Positions 18,593-27,703 of a stretch of DNA of 64,000 nucleotides are shown here, one piece after another. The notes below the pieces were generated by a model. It made no database searches. It was not told the origin of the DNA and worked only from the letters and a program-made list of their open reading frames with translations. The DNA is from Streptomyces pilosus. GTDB taxonomy: Bacteria > Actinomycetota > Actinomycetes > Streptomycetales > Streptomycetaceae. The DNA is taken from the NCBI RefSeq assembly GCF_014649835.1, contig NZ_BMTU01000003.1, positions 186,001-250,000 on the forward strand, written 5' to 3'. The position numbers and the translations under genes were made by a program. The first letter of the stretch is position 1. Each line of letters begins with the position of its first letter.

Positions 18593-18624
18593 GAGGGCGG
18601 TGTTTCACGTGAAACACCGCCCTC
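18593..18624. terminator. 32-bp perfect palindrome centred on a parS site
   Basis: The parS core at 18602-18615 is extended outward on each side by nine symmetrical bases (GAGGGCGGT and its complement). The result is a 16-bp-arm inverted repeat 12 bases after the stop of the LppU-like gene. It looks like a loopless terminator built around parS. Confidence 0.7.
18602..18615. other. parS: parS site 3
   Basis: Perfect GTTTCACGTGAAAC at the centre of the 32-bp palindrome, 44 bases from parS site 4. Confidence 0.93.
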
Positions 18625-18632
18625 CGTCATGG

Positions 18633-18672
18633 AGAGGGGCGTCATGTTTCACGTGAAACATGACGCCCCTCT
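18633..18672. terminator. 40-bp perfect palindrome centred on a parS site
   Basis: The parS core at 18646-18659 is extended by 13 symmetrical bases each side (AGAGGGGCGTCAT and its complement). It lies seven bases beyond the cca stop codon on the minus-strand side and probably terminates cca. Confidence 0.7.
18646..18659. other. parS: parS site 4
   Basis: Perfect GTTTCACGTGAAAC in the middle of the 40-bp palindrome. Confidence 0.93.
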
Positions 18673-18678
18673 GCTTCC

Positions 18679-20145
18679 TCAGCCTTGTTGTGCTGCCCAC
18701 CACTCCCTGAGCGCCTCCACGGCGGCCTCATGCTCCATCGGGCCGTTCTCCAGCCGCAGCTCCAGCAGATGCTTGTACGCCTGTCCCACCGCCGGCCCCG
18801 GCGCGACGCCGAGGATCTCCATGATCTGGTTGCCGTCGAGGTCCGGGCGGATGGCGTCCAGCTCCTCCTGCTCCTGCAGCTGCGCAATCCGCTCCTCCAG
18901 CCCGTCGTAGGCACGGGAGAGCGCGGCGGCCTTGCGCCGATTGCGCGTGGTGCAGTCCGAGCGGGTGAGCTTGTGCAGCCGGCCGAGGAGCGGTCCCGCG
19001 TCGCGGACATAACGGCGGACAGCTGAGTCCGTCCACTCTCCCGTGCCGTAGCCGTGGAAGCGCAGATGCAATTCCACGAGTCGCGAGACGTCCTTCACCA
19101 GCTCGTTGGAGTATTTGAGCGCCGTCATCCGCTTCTTGGTCATCTTGGCCCCCACCACTTCGTGGTGGTGGAACGAGACACGGCCGTCGCTCTCGAAACG
19201 ACGGGTACGCGGCTTGCCGATGTCATGCAGGAGGGCCGCGAGGCGCAGGGTCAGGTCGGGCCCCTCCTCCTCCAGGGCCATGGCCTGTTCCAGAACGATC
19301 AGCGTGTGCTCGTAGACGTCCTTGTGCCGGTGATGCTCGTCCCTCTCCAGGTGCAGGGCCGGCAGCTCGGGCAGCACGTACTCGGCGATCCCCGTGTCCA
19401 CGAGCAGGGACAGGCCCTTGCGGGGGTGAGCGGACAGGATCAGCTTGTTCAGCTCGTCCCGTACCCGCTCGGCGGAGACGATCTCGATGCGTCCCGCCAT
19501 CTCCTTCATCGCCACGACCACCTCGGGCGCCACCTCGAAGTCGAGCTGAGCGGCGAAGCGGGCGGCCCGCATCATGCGCAGCGGATCATCGGAGAAGGAC
19601 TCCTCGGGCGTCCCCGGGGTGCGAAGCACCCGCTCGGCCAGATCGGCGAGCCCGCCGTGCGGGTCGATGAACCGCTTCTCCGGGAGCGCGACGGCCATCG
19701 CGTTGACCGTGAAGTCGCGGCGCACCAGGTCTTCCTCGATGGAGTCGCCGTACGACACCTCCGGCTTGCGCGAGGTACGGTCGTACGCCTCCGAACGGTA
19801 GGTGGTCACCTCGATCTGGAAACGTCGGTCGGTGTCACCGACACGGGCGTCCTTCTGCGCGCCGACCGTGCCGAAGGCGATCCCGACGTCCCAGACCGCG
19901 TCGGCCCAGGGGCGCACGATCTTCAGTACGTCCTGCGGACGGGCATCCGTCGTGAAGTCCAGGTCGTTGCCGAGGCGGCCGAGCAGCGCGTCCCGCACCG
20001 AGCCTCCGACCAGGGCGAGTGAGAACCCGGCTTCCTGGAAGCGGCGGGCGAGCTCGTCGGCGACAGGGGCCACCCGGAGCAGTTCGCTCACGGCGCGGTC
20101 CTGCGCCTGGCTCAGGGCACTGATGTCTTCGTTGGCGTTCGGCAC
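18679..20145 (-). CDS. cca: CCA tRNA nucleotidyltransferase
   Basis: 488 aa class II nucleotidyltransferase adding or repairing the 3' CCA of tRNAs. The head domain shows 'FSLALVGGSVRDALLGRLGNDLDFTTDARP', with the GGSVRD and DLDFTTD metal-binding pair, then 'RRDFTVNAMAVAL' and 'DPLRMMRAARFAAQLDF'. A C-terminal HD domain ('LAALLHDIGKPRTRRFE..SFHHHEVVGAKM') is typical of actinobacterial enzymes. The start is uncertain: GTG 20145 (VPNANEDISALS) gives the familiar N-terminus, while ATG 20220 would add 25 residues; neither has a clear Shine-Dalgarno. It is divergent from the DUF6049 gene. Confidence 0.94.
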   Translation of the reverse strand: MPNANEDISALSQAQDRAVSELLRVAPVADELARRFQEAGFSLALVGGSVRDALLGRLGNDLDFTTDARPQDVLKIVRPWADAVWDVGIAFGTVGAQKDARVGDTDRRFQIEVTTYRSEAYDRTSRKPEVSYGDSIEEDLVRRDFTVNAMAVALPEKRFIDPHGGLADLAERVLRTPGTPEESFSDDPLRMMRAARFAAQLDFEVAPEVVVAMKEMAGRIEIVSAERVRDELNKLILSAHPRKGLSLLVDTGIAEYVLPELPALHLERDEHHRHKDVYEHTLIVLEQAMALEEEGPDLTLRLAALLHDIGKPRTRRFESDGRVSFHHHEVVGAKMTKKRMTALKYSNELVKDVSRLVELHLRFHGYGTGEWTDSAVRRYVRDAGPLLGRLHKLTRSDCTTRNRRKAAALSRAYDGLEERIAQLQEQEELDAIRPDLDGNQIMEILGVAPGPAVGQAYKHLLELRLENGPMEHEAAVEALREWWAAQQG

Positions 20146-20344
20146 AACAGAAGAGGGTACGTGGCCCGCACGACCGGAAGCTCCCTCATTGAGCGCGCGC
20201 GGACACCACCGTCGATACATGGACAAGGCCCGCGCCCGCCGATCTTGCGGACCGGTCCGCGGCACTTCCCCTCAGCGCGCATCGTTACCATGCCTGGACG
20301 CACATTCCGACGACCACTGACGACGACGAGGGACGGGCGAGCGC

Positions 20345-22735
20345 GTGGCCGAGGCGGCAGACTTCCAGGGGACGAGTCCCTCACCTGCCCGCCGCTGGCT
20401 GCGGCGCACCGGAGCCCTGCTCGCCGGAGCGCCGCTGCTGGCGGGGCTTCTCCAGTTGCCGGCCGCGTCCCCCGCCGGGGCGGCCGCGCCGGAGGCCTCG
20501 CAGGCCCCTGCGGAGACAGGCTCGGTCGCCGTCTCGGTGAACTCCCTCACGCCGGGTGCTCCTGCCGAGGGCGACACCGTGACCGTGTCGGGAACGGTGA
20601 CCAACAAGGGCAGGCAACCCGTCACCGACGCGCACGTCGGCCTCCGCGTGGGGCCGCTGCTGGACACCCGCTCGGGCATCGACCGGGTCGCCAAGAACAG
20701 CGACGACGTCGGGAGCACCGTCGGCCCGGAGATCGACGAGAAGTACGCGAAGAAGTTCCCCGAGCTCACCCCGGGAGTCTCGCAGCCCTTCACCCTGTCC
20801 GTGCCGGTCGACGAGCTGGACCTCGGACGCGACGGCGTCTACGAGCTCGCCGTCTCGCTGGCCGGGGAGACCTCCTCGCAGCCCTGGGAGCGGACACTCG
20901 GCATCCAGCGGACGTTCCTGCCCTGGAAGCCCGAGGCGGCCGGCAGGAAGACGAAGACCGCCGTCATGTGGCCCCTGATCTCGACGGTCCACATGACGGC
21001 GGAGACCGGCTCGGACGAGCAGCAGACGCCGGTCTTCCGCGACGACGAACTCGCCGAGGAGATCTCCCCGGGCGGCCGGCTGGACCGGATGGTGGCGCTG
21101 GGCAAGGACCTCGACGTCACCTGGGTGATCGATCCCGACCTGCTGGCATCCGTCGAGGCGATGACCGACCGTTACGAAATTCCCGGTGAGGGGGAGGAGA
21201 ACGGCGTCGGCAGTCACCAGGCGGTCGCCAAACGATGGCTCACCGAGGTGCAGCAGGCGGTGGCGGACAAGGAGATCGTCGCGCTGCCGTTCGGCGATCC
21301 CGACCTGGCCTCCCTCGCCCACAACGGCACATCGGTCACCGGCTCGCTGAGCCATCTCAAGGAGGCCACGGACGTCGCCTCCCGCACCGTGGAGTCGATC
21401 CTCCACGTGACGCCCGCCACGGACTTCGCCTGGCCCGTCAACGGCGCCGTCGACCCCTCCGTCGTCCGGGTCGCCACATCCGCCGGAGCCGACAAGGTGA
21501 TCGCCCGCAGCGACACCTTCGAGGAGACCGGGCTGACGTACACGACGTCCGCGCCGCGCCCCATCGGAGGCGGCACCACGGCCGTCGTCGCGGACGCACG
21601 GCTCTCCACGGCGTTCCAGGGCGACCTGACCAAGGCTTCGTCCTCGGCGCTCGCCGTGCAGCGGTTCCTGGCCCAGAGCCTGACCCTCGACCTGCAGACG
21701 GACCGGCAGCGCAGCGTCGTCGTGGCGCCGCAGCGCACACCCTCGGCGAGCCAGGCGCAGACGATGGCCGAGGCCATCGGAATCCTGCAGGACAGCACCT
21801 GGACCGAGGCGCAGAACCTCACGGCCGCCGCGGGAGCCGAACCGGACCCCGCCGCTACCACCGAGGTCCCCCCGGCTTCCTCCTACCCTTCCTCGCTGCG
21901 GAAGCGGGAACTGCCGAAGGCGACGTTCGAGCAGATCGTCAGGACCCAGACCAAGCTCGACAAGTTCAAGGTGATCCTGTCCGACGAGTCCCGCGTGGTC
22001 ACCCCGTTCGGACGCGCCCTCAACCGGGGCATGTCCGTGTCGTGGCGGGGCCGCCAGGCCGAGGCGGCGATCTACCGGAGCGGTGTCGAGTCGTATCTGG
22101 ACGGGCTCATCGGCCGCGTGAGACTGATCGACAAGTCGGAGACGAAACTCTCCGGCCGCAGTGCCACGATCCCCGTGACGGTGCAGAACAACCTGGTGCA
22201 GGGCGTGGAGCACCTGGTGCTGCGGCTCACCTCGACCAACCCGACCCGTCTGGAGATCGACGGGGCCGCCTTCGAGGAACAGCCCGTCTCCGTCTCCGGA
22301 GGACACAGCCAGTCGGTGAAGTTCACCACGTCCGCCAACGCCAACGGCCGGGCGACGGTGGTGGCCCAGCTGTACACCCAGGACGGCCGGAAGTACGGCG
22401 CCCCCGTCACCTTCGACGTCAAGGTCACCGAGATCACCGCCACGGTGATGCTCGTCATCGGTGGCGGCGTGCTGATGCTCGTCCTCGCCGGCTTCCGGAT
22501 GTACACCCAGCGCAAGCGCGCCGTGGCCCGCGAGACCGGGGAGCAGGCGCAGGAGCAGCAGGCGGGCGAGGACCGCGAGGGTCGGGAGAACCCCGAGGCC
22601 CCGGCCGAGCGTCTCCCCCCGGAGTCGTCGACGGGCTGCCGGCAGGACGACCCCGAGCAGCCGAGTGACCCGGCACCGGACACCGCACCGGAAAGCGCAG
22701 GCCCGTCGGGCACGGGTGAGAGAGTGGACCGTTGA
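20345..22735 (+). CDS. DUF6049-type secreted, membrane-anchored protein
   Basis: 796 aa protein of unknown function, always near murJ in streptomycetes as far as I know. GTG 20345 follows GAGGGA. A twin-arginine-like signal region 'RRWLRRTGALLAGAPLLAGLLQLPAASPAGA' ends near residue 45. A large extracytoplasmic part follows with Ig-like strands near 60-190 and again near 600-690, and one membrane helix ('VMLVIGGGVLMLVLAGFRMY', about 697-717). The charged cytoplasmic tail is Glu/Pro rich. murJ begins 42 bases after its stop, so the two are likely one operon. A cell-wall role is inferred from that only. Confidence 0.82.
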   Translation: MAEAADFQGTSPSPARRWLRRTGALLAGAPLLAGLLQLPAASPAGAAAPEASQAPAETGSVAVSVNSLTPGAPAEGDTVTVSGTVTNKGRQPVTDAHVGLRVGPLLDTRSGIDRVAKNSDDVGSTVGPEIDEKYAKKFPELTPGVSQPFTLSVPVDELDLGRDGVYELAVSLAGETSSQPWERTLGIQRTFLPWKPEAAGRKTKTAVMWPLISTVHMTAETGSDEQQTPVFRDDELAEEISPGGRLDRMVALGKDLDVTWVIDPDLLASVEAMTDRYEIPGEGEENGVGSHQAVAKRWLTEVQQAVADKEIVALPFGDPDLASLAHNGTSVTGSLSHLKEATDVASRTVESILHVTPATDFAWPVNGAVDPSVVRVATSAGADKVIARSDTFEETGLTYTTSAPRPIGGGTTAVVADARLSTAFQGDLTKASSSALAVQRFLAQSLTLDLQTDRQRSVVVAPQRTPSASQAQTMAEAIGILQDSTWTEAQNLTAAAGAEPDPAATTEVPPASSYPSSLRKRELPKATFEQIVRTQTKLDKFKVILSDESRVVTPFGRALNRGMSVSWRGRQAEAAIYRSGVESYLDGLIGRVRLIDKSETKLSGRSATIPVTVQNNLVQGVEHLVLRLTSTNPTRLEIDGAAFEEQPVSVSGGHSQSVKFTTSANANGRATVVAQLYTQDGRKYGAPVTFDVKVTEITATVMLVIGGGVLMLVLAGFRMYTQRKRAVARETGEQAQEQQAGEDREGRENPEAPAERLPPESSTGCRQDDPEQPSDPAPDTAPESAGPSGTGERVDR

Positions 22736-22777
22736 GGATGTCGTGGCCGGTGGGCCCGGGGATGAGGTGGGGTAGCC

Positions 22778-25072
22778 ATGAACGCGCCGTACGACGGTGA
22801 CCGCGGCCATGCCGCGGGCAACTCGGGCCACCCCGAGTCGGACCCCCACGAGGGTCCGCCGCCCGGGCACGGCCAGGTGCCGCCACCCCCCGTGGACCCG
22901 TATCTCCAGGACGCCTACGACCAGGACCCCTACCGGGCGCAGGACCTCACCGCCCAGGACCCGGTCACCGAGGCGCTCTACGACCGGGCCGCGCACCCGC
23001 CGCCCCCTCCGGGCAGCCACCCCCCTCAGCAGCCGCTCTACGGGCAGCCGCCGCAGTCTCCGTACGCCCCCGATCCGCGCGTGTGGGCCCCGACCCCCGC
23101 GCCGGAGCCGGACGGTCCGACCCAGCACCTTCCCTACGGCGACGACCCGCGCACCACACAGTTCGTGGGCGTGGACGACCTGGTCGGCCAGTCCGGGGAC
23201 CAGCGTCACGAGCCGGACGCCTTCGCCCACCTCTTCCGCGACCAGCAGCAGGGCGGCGCCTTCCCGGACCAGCAGTACGCCGCCGGGCGCCCCGGGCACG
23301 CCCCGGTGGGCGGCCCGCAGCAGTACGCGTCGGCACCGGTACCGGGCCCCGCCTCCCCGACCCCCGGTCATTACGCGGGAGCCACTCCGCCGCCCGCCGC
23401 CGAGGCACCGGTACCGGAGCCCGCACCCGCTCCGAAGAAGGGCGGCCGGGCCGGGGGACTGCTGAAGTCGAGCGCCGTGATGGCGGCGGGCACGATGGTG
23501 TCCCGCCTCACGGGGTTCATCCGGTCCGCGATGATCGTCTCGGCGCTCGGCCTCGCCCTGCTGGGCGAGTCCTTCCAGATCGCGTACCAGCTGCCCACGA
23601 TGATCTACATCCTCACCGTCGGCGGCGGCCTGAACTCCGTCTTCGTGCCCCAGCTGGTGCGGGCGATGAAGGAGGACGAGGACGGTGGCGAGGCGTACGC
23701 CAACCGTCTGCTGACCCTGGTCATGGTGGCTCTGGCCGCACTCACCGCCCTGGCATGGCTGGCGGCGCCGCTCCTGGTGCGTGCCCTGTCCGTGCCGGTC
23801 GCCACCGACCCGCACGCCAACGACGTCGCCGTCACCTTCACCCGCTTCTTCCTGCCCTCGATCTTCTTCATGGGCGTCCACGTGGTGATGGGTCAGATCC
23901 TCAACGCGCGCGGCCGGTTCGGCGCGATGATGTGGACGCCCGTCCTGAACAACATCGTCATCATCGTCACGCTGGGCACGTTCATCTGGGTCTACGGCAG
24001 CGCCGCGGACTCCGACATGAAGGTCACGAACATCCCGCCGGAGGGCCTGCGGCTCCTCGGCGTGGGTGTTCTGCTCGGGCTCGTCGTCCAGGCGCTGGCG
24101 ATGATCCCCTACCTGCGGGAGACCGGTTTCCGTATCCGGCTGCGCTTCGACTGGAAGGGTCACGGGCTCGGCAAGGCGGCGAAGCTCGCCAAGTGGACCA
24201 TCCTGTTCGTCCTGGCCAACCAGGCGGGCGCGCTGGTGGTGACCCAGCTGGCCACCGCGTCGGTCAAGGACACCAGCATCGACGGAACGGGCTTCAGCGC
24301 CTACTCCAACGCCCAGCTGATCTGGGGACTGCCCCAGGCCATCATCACCGTCTCCCTGATGGCCGCGCTCCTGCCCCGTATCTCCCGCTCGGCGGCCGAC
24401 GACGACGCCGGCGCCGTCCGCGACGACATCTCCCAGGGTCTGCGCACGACGGCCGTCGCGATCGTGCCGGTCGCCTTCGGTTTCCTGGCGCTCGGCATCC
24501 CGATGTGCACGCTGATGTTCGGCGCCTCGGGCACGGACGCGGCCACCAACATGGGCTACATGCTGATGGCCTTCGGCCTCGGGCTGATCCCGTACTCCGT
24601 GCAGTACGTCGTGCTGCGGGCCTTCTACGCGTACGAGGACACCCGGACCCCCTTCTACAACACGGTCATCGTGGCGGCGGGCAACGCGATCGCCGCGGTC
24701 ATCTGCTACATCGTGCTCCCGGCCCGCTGGGCCGTGGTCGGCATGGCGGCCTCGTACGGTCTGGCCTACGTGATCGGCGTCGGCGTCGCCTGGCGCCGGC
24801 TCCGTACCCGGCTGGGCGGGGACCTGGACGGCGCCCGGGTGCTGCGGACCTACGCCCGGCTGTGCATCGCCTCGGTCCCGGCCGCACTGCTCAGCGGCGC
24901 GGCCTGCTACGGGATCAGCCAGGCACTCGGCCAGGGGGTCGCCGGCTCGTTCGCCGCGCTCCTGGGCGGCGGGGTCGTCCTGTTCGGGACCTTCTTCGTG
25001 GCCGCCCGGCGGATGCGCATCGACGAAGTCAACTCATTGGTCGGTATGGTGCGCGGACGCCTGGGACGCTGA
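22778..25072 (+). CDS. murJ: Lipid II flippase MurJ with long N-terminal extension
   Basis: 764 aa MviN/MurJ-type flippase that turns lipid II outward across the membrane. Residues 1-225 are a Pro/Gln/Asp-rich, probably disordered cytoplasmic arm with YG/PY repeats. The MOP-fold core starts near 226 with 'GLLKSSAVMAAGTMVSRLTGFIRSAMIVSALG', then 'ESFQIAYQLPTMIYILTVGGGLNSVFVPQLV', 'FFMGVHVVMGQILNARGRFG' and 'GTGFSAYSNAQLIWGLPQAIITVSLMAALLPRISRSA', followed by about six more helices. ATG 22778 has GAGGTGGGG upstream. In mycobacteria this protein is fused to a pseudokinase; here the pseudokinase is the next gene. Confidence 0.95.
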   Translation: MNAPYDGDRGHAAGNSGHPESDPHEGPPPGHGQVPPPPVDPYLQDAYDQDPYRAQDLTAQDPVTEALYDRAAHPPPPPGSHPPQQPLYGQPPQSPYAPDPRVWAPTPAPEPDGPTQHLPYGDDPRTTQFVGVDDLVGQSGDQRHEPDAFAHLFRDQQQGGAFPDQQYAAGRPGHAPVGGPQQYASAPVPGPASPTPGHYAGATPPPAAEAPVPEPAPAPKKGGRAGGLLKSSAVMAAGTMVSRLTGFIRSAMIVSALGLALLGESFQIAYQLPTMIYILTVGGGLNSVFVPQLVRAMKEDEDGGEAYANRLLTLVMVALAALTALAWLAAPLLVRALSVPVATDPHANDVAVTFTRFFLPSIFFMGVHVVMGQILNARGRFGAMMWTPVLNNIVIIVTLGTFIWVYGSAADSDMKVTNIPPEGLRLLGVGVLLGLVVQALAMIPYLRETGFRIRLRFDWKGHGLGKAAKLAKWTILFVLANQAGALVVTQLATASVKDTSIDGTGFSAYSNAQLIWGLPQAIITVSLMAALLPRISRSAADDDAGAVRDDISQGLRTTAVAIVPVAFGFLALGIPMCTLMFGASGTDAATNMGYMLMAFGLGLIPYSVQYVVLRAFYAYEDTRTPFYNTVIVAAGNAIAAVICYIVLPARWAVVGMAASYGLAYVIGVGVAWRRLRTRLGGDLDGARVLRTYARLCIASVPAALLSGAACYGISQALGQGVAGSFAALLGGGVVLFGTFFVAARRMRIDEVNSLVGMVRGRLGR

Positions 25073-25220
25073 GGCAGGGGGTAGGCGCACAGGGCGCACA
25101 ACCATCAACAGCCCCCGTGTGTCGTGCATAGCGGCGGACTGTGGGCACAATTGGTCTCGGCGTCGTACGGCGCGACGGACGCCGGCCGACGCGCAATGGA
25201 TGGGGAGGCAGGGAACGACG

Positions 25221-26942
25221 GTGGCAGAACGGAGCACAGCTGCCGTCGACGTGGCAGACAACAGCGGCGAACAGCCGCTGACCGCACAGGCGGACCAGTC
25301 CACGGCCGACGGGGTGGCCAAGAACCGGGAGCAGGACACGGACAGCGACGAGGCACAGGAGAGCTCCGGAACCGACGGTGCCGGGAAGACCTCGCCGCCC
25401 GAACTGCACAGCGGCCACAAGCTGGCCAGACGCTACCGCCTCGAGGAGTGCGTCACCCGTCTGGACGGGTTCAGCAGTTGGCGTGCCGTCGACGAGATGC
25501 TCCGCCGTGCCGTCGGCGTGCACATCCTGCCCGCCGAGCACACACGTGCCCGGTCCGTGCTGGCCGCCGCCCGCTCCTCCGCCCTGCTGGGCGACCCCCG
25601 TTTCGTCCAGGTGCTGGACGCCGTGGAGGAGAACGACGTCGTCTACGTCGTGCACGAGTGGCTCCCCGACGCCACCGAGCTGACCACCCTCCTGGCGACG
25701 GGACCGCTGGAGGTGTACGACGCCTACCAGATGGTCAGTCAGGTCTCGGCCGCCATGGCCGCGGCCCACCGTGAGGGCCTCGCCCATCTGCGTCTGAACC
25801 CGAACGCCGTCCTGCGTACCTCGACCGGCCAGTGGCGCATCCGCGGTCTCGCCGTCAACGCGGCGCTGCGCGGCGTCAGCTCCGACACCCCGCAGCGCAC
25901 CGACACCGAGTCCATCGGTGCGCTGCTCTACGCGGCGCTCACCCAGCGCTGGCCGTACGAGAACGACGCCTACGGCATGTCCGGCCTGCCGAAGGACATC
26001 GGGCTGATCCCGCCCGATCAGGTGCGGGCCGGTGTCCACCGCGGTCTGTCCGAGCTGGCCATGCGCGCGCTCGCCAACGACGGCGCCACGGCCTCGCGCC
26101 ACGAGGCTCCGTGCACCACGCCGGAGGAACTGGTCAAGGCGATCGGCGAGATGCCCCGCATCCGTCCGCCGGAGCCCGCCTTCACCACCCCGCCCGACTA
26201 CCAGCGCACCACCTACCAGCAGGGCACCTACGGCCGGCCCGCGCCGCGTCCGGGCGCCACGCAGCCCGTGCCGGTTCCGCCTCCCCCGCTGCAGAGCCGT
26301 ACCGGCAAGGCGCTGAAGTGGGCCGTCTCGGCACTGCTGATCGCCGCGCTCGGTCTGGGCAGCTGGCAGCTCGCCGACGCCCTGATGGAGCAGGGCGGCA
26401 AGGCGGAGGACACGAACAAGACGCAGACGACGGATGAGGACGACAAGAGCGACAACAAGCCCGCGCCTCCCAAACCGCTCGCCGTCCAGGGTGCCCAGGA
26501 GTACATCGCCAAGGGCCAGGCCCAGGCGCCGGGTGACGTGGCGAAGACCTACGACGGCGACAGCTCGACCTACTGGCGCACCAACAGCTTCGTCGAGGGG
26601 CCGGACATGAACCCGGCCTTCAAGCCGGGCGTGGGGATCGTCTACGACCTCGGTTCCGAGCAGACGGTCGCGTCGTCGACGATAGGCCTCCGCTACGCCG
26701 GCGCCCACACGACCGTCACGTTGTACGCCACGGACTCGATGAGTTCGTCGACCCCCATCGACGCCATGCAGAAGCTGGGCACGGTCAAGACGAACGAGAA
26801 CGAGGCCACGGTGAAGGCCGACAAGCCGGCGAAGACCCGGTACGTGCTGGTCTGGATCACCGCGATGCCGTACGCGCCCGGTGACACCTTCAGCAACGCC
26901 GGCTACAAGCAGGGCATCACCGACCTGAAGTTCATCGGCTGA
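25221..26942 (+). CDS. Membrane pseudokinase with extracytoplasmic discoidin-like domain
   Basis: 573 aa. GTG 25221 (VAERSTAAVDVADNSGE) was chosen; ATG 25200 is an alternative. A kinase-like lobe covers about residues 70-320 ('GHKLARRYRLEECVTRLDGF..'), but key elements are lost: there is no glycine loop, the HRD catalytic loop reads 'AHLRLNPNAV', and DFG is replaced by 'RGLAVN'. It is therefore a pseudokinase. A Pro-rich linker, one membrane helix ('WAVSALLIAALGLGSWQLADAL') and a C-terminal domain ('KTYDGDSSTYWRTN..GIVYDLGSEQTVASSTIGLRY') resembling F5/8 discoidin or carbohydrate-binding domains follow. It corresponds to the C-terminal half of mycobacterial MviN and probably regulates MurJ through phosphopeptide partners; that is inference. 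Confidence 0.85.
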   Translation: MAERSTAAVDVADNSGEQPLTAQADQSTADGVAKNREQDTDSDEAQESSGTDGAGKTSPPELHSGHKLARRYRLEECVTRLDGFSSWRAVDEMLRRAVGVHILPAEHTRARSVLAAARSSALLGDPRFVQVLDAVEENDVVYVVHEWLPDATELTTLLATGPLEVYDAYQMVSQVSAAMAAAHREGLAHLRLNPNAVLRTSTGQWRIRGLAVNAALRGVSSDTPQRTDTESIGALLYAALTQRWPYENDAYGMSGLPKDIGLIPPDQVRAGVHRGLSELAMRALANDGATASRHEAPCTTPEELVKAIGEMPRIRPPEPAFTTPPDYQRTTYQQGTYGRPAPRPGATQPVPVPPPPLQSRTGKALKWAVSALLIAALGLGSWQLADALMEQGGKAEDTNKTQTTDEDDKSDNKPAPPKPLAVQGAQEYIAKGQAQAPGDVAKTYDGDSSTYWRTNSFVEGPDMNPAFKPGVGIVYDLGSEQTVASSTIGLRYAGAHTTVTLYATDSMSSSTPIDAMQKLGTVKTNENEATVKADKPAKTRYVLVWITAMPYAPGDTFSNAGYKQGITDLKFIG

Positions 26943-26977
26943 CGCCTCGACGAAGTCGACGAAGGGGGAGGGGTCGG

Positions 26978-27703
26978 ATGGCCGACGGCACCGCGTACGG
27001 CGACGCGACCGACCAGGAACTCCTCTCCCGCCATGTGGACGGCGACCCGGATGCCTTCGGTGAGCTCGTCCGCCGGCACAGGGACCGGCTCTGGGCGGTG
27101 GCCCTGCGCACGCTGGGTGACCGCGAGGAAGCCGCTGACGCCGTCCAGGACGCCCTCGTCTCCGCCTACCGGGCCGCCCACACCTTCCGCGGCCAGTCCG
27201 CCGTCACGACCTGGCTGCACCGGATCACCGTGAACGCCTGTCTGGACCGTGCGCGCAAGGCGGCCTCCCGGAGGACCTCCCCGGTCGACGACGCGGAGCG
27301 CCTGGAGCAACTGCTGGAGCCGCACGAGTCCGCCTCGGCACCCGCGGAGCGCAACGATCTGCACCGCCAGCTCATCGAAGCGATGGGCACGCTGCCTCCC
27401 GATCAGCGGGCCGCGCTCGTCCTCGTGGACATGCAGGGCTACCCGGTGGCCGAGGCCGCCCGGGTCCTCGACGTGCCCACCGGGACGGTGAAGAGCCGCT
27501 GCGCCCGCGGCAGAGCCAGACTGCTGCCCCTGTTGAGTCACCTGCGGCCGGACGGTGGCGGCAAGAACACGAAGCACGACGAGGTACGGAACCGGACCCA
27601 GGGGACGTCCGTCCCACCCGCAGCGGGCCCACGACAACCGGACCCGCCGGACGCGGGGAAGAACGACCCGGCTGCAGCGAAGGGCGGAGGTGGGCGAGCG
27701 TGA
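26978..27703 (+). CDS. sigM: ECF RNA polymerase sigma factor SigM
   Basis: 241 aa extracytoplasmic-function sigma factor. Region 2 is 'LLSRHVDGDPDAFGELVRRHRDRLWAVALRTLGDREEAADAVQDALVSAYRAAHTFRG', and region 4 is 'LIEAMGTLPPDQRAALVLVDMQGYPVAEAARVLDVPTGTVKSRCARGRARLLPLL'. A 50-residue Gly/Pro/Lys-rich tail follows. Position upstream of trxBA matches sigM of Streptomyces. The stop overlaps the GTG of the anti-sigma gene (GTGA), giving translational coupling. Start ATG 26978 has AGGGGGAGGGG upstream. Confidence 0.92.
   Translation: MADGTAYGDATDQELLSRHVDGDPDAFGELVRRHRDRLWAVALRTLGDREEAADAVQDALVSAYRAAHTFRGQSAVTTWLHRITVNACLDRARKAASRRTSPVDDAERLEQLLEPHESASAPAERNDLHRQLIEAMGTLPPDQRAALVLVDMQGYPVAEAARVLDVPTGTVKSRCARGRARLLPLLSHLRPDGGGKNTKHDEVRNRTQGTSVPPAAGPRQPDPPDAGKNDPAAAKGGGGRA

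Noticed and set aside
20381..24163. Antisense open frame of 1260 codons opposite DUF6049 and murJ
   Set aside because: Composition of a high-GC shadow frame (Arg/Gly/Val/Leu repeats without family motifs); both genes on the other strand are clear.
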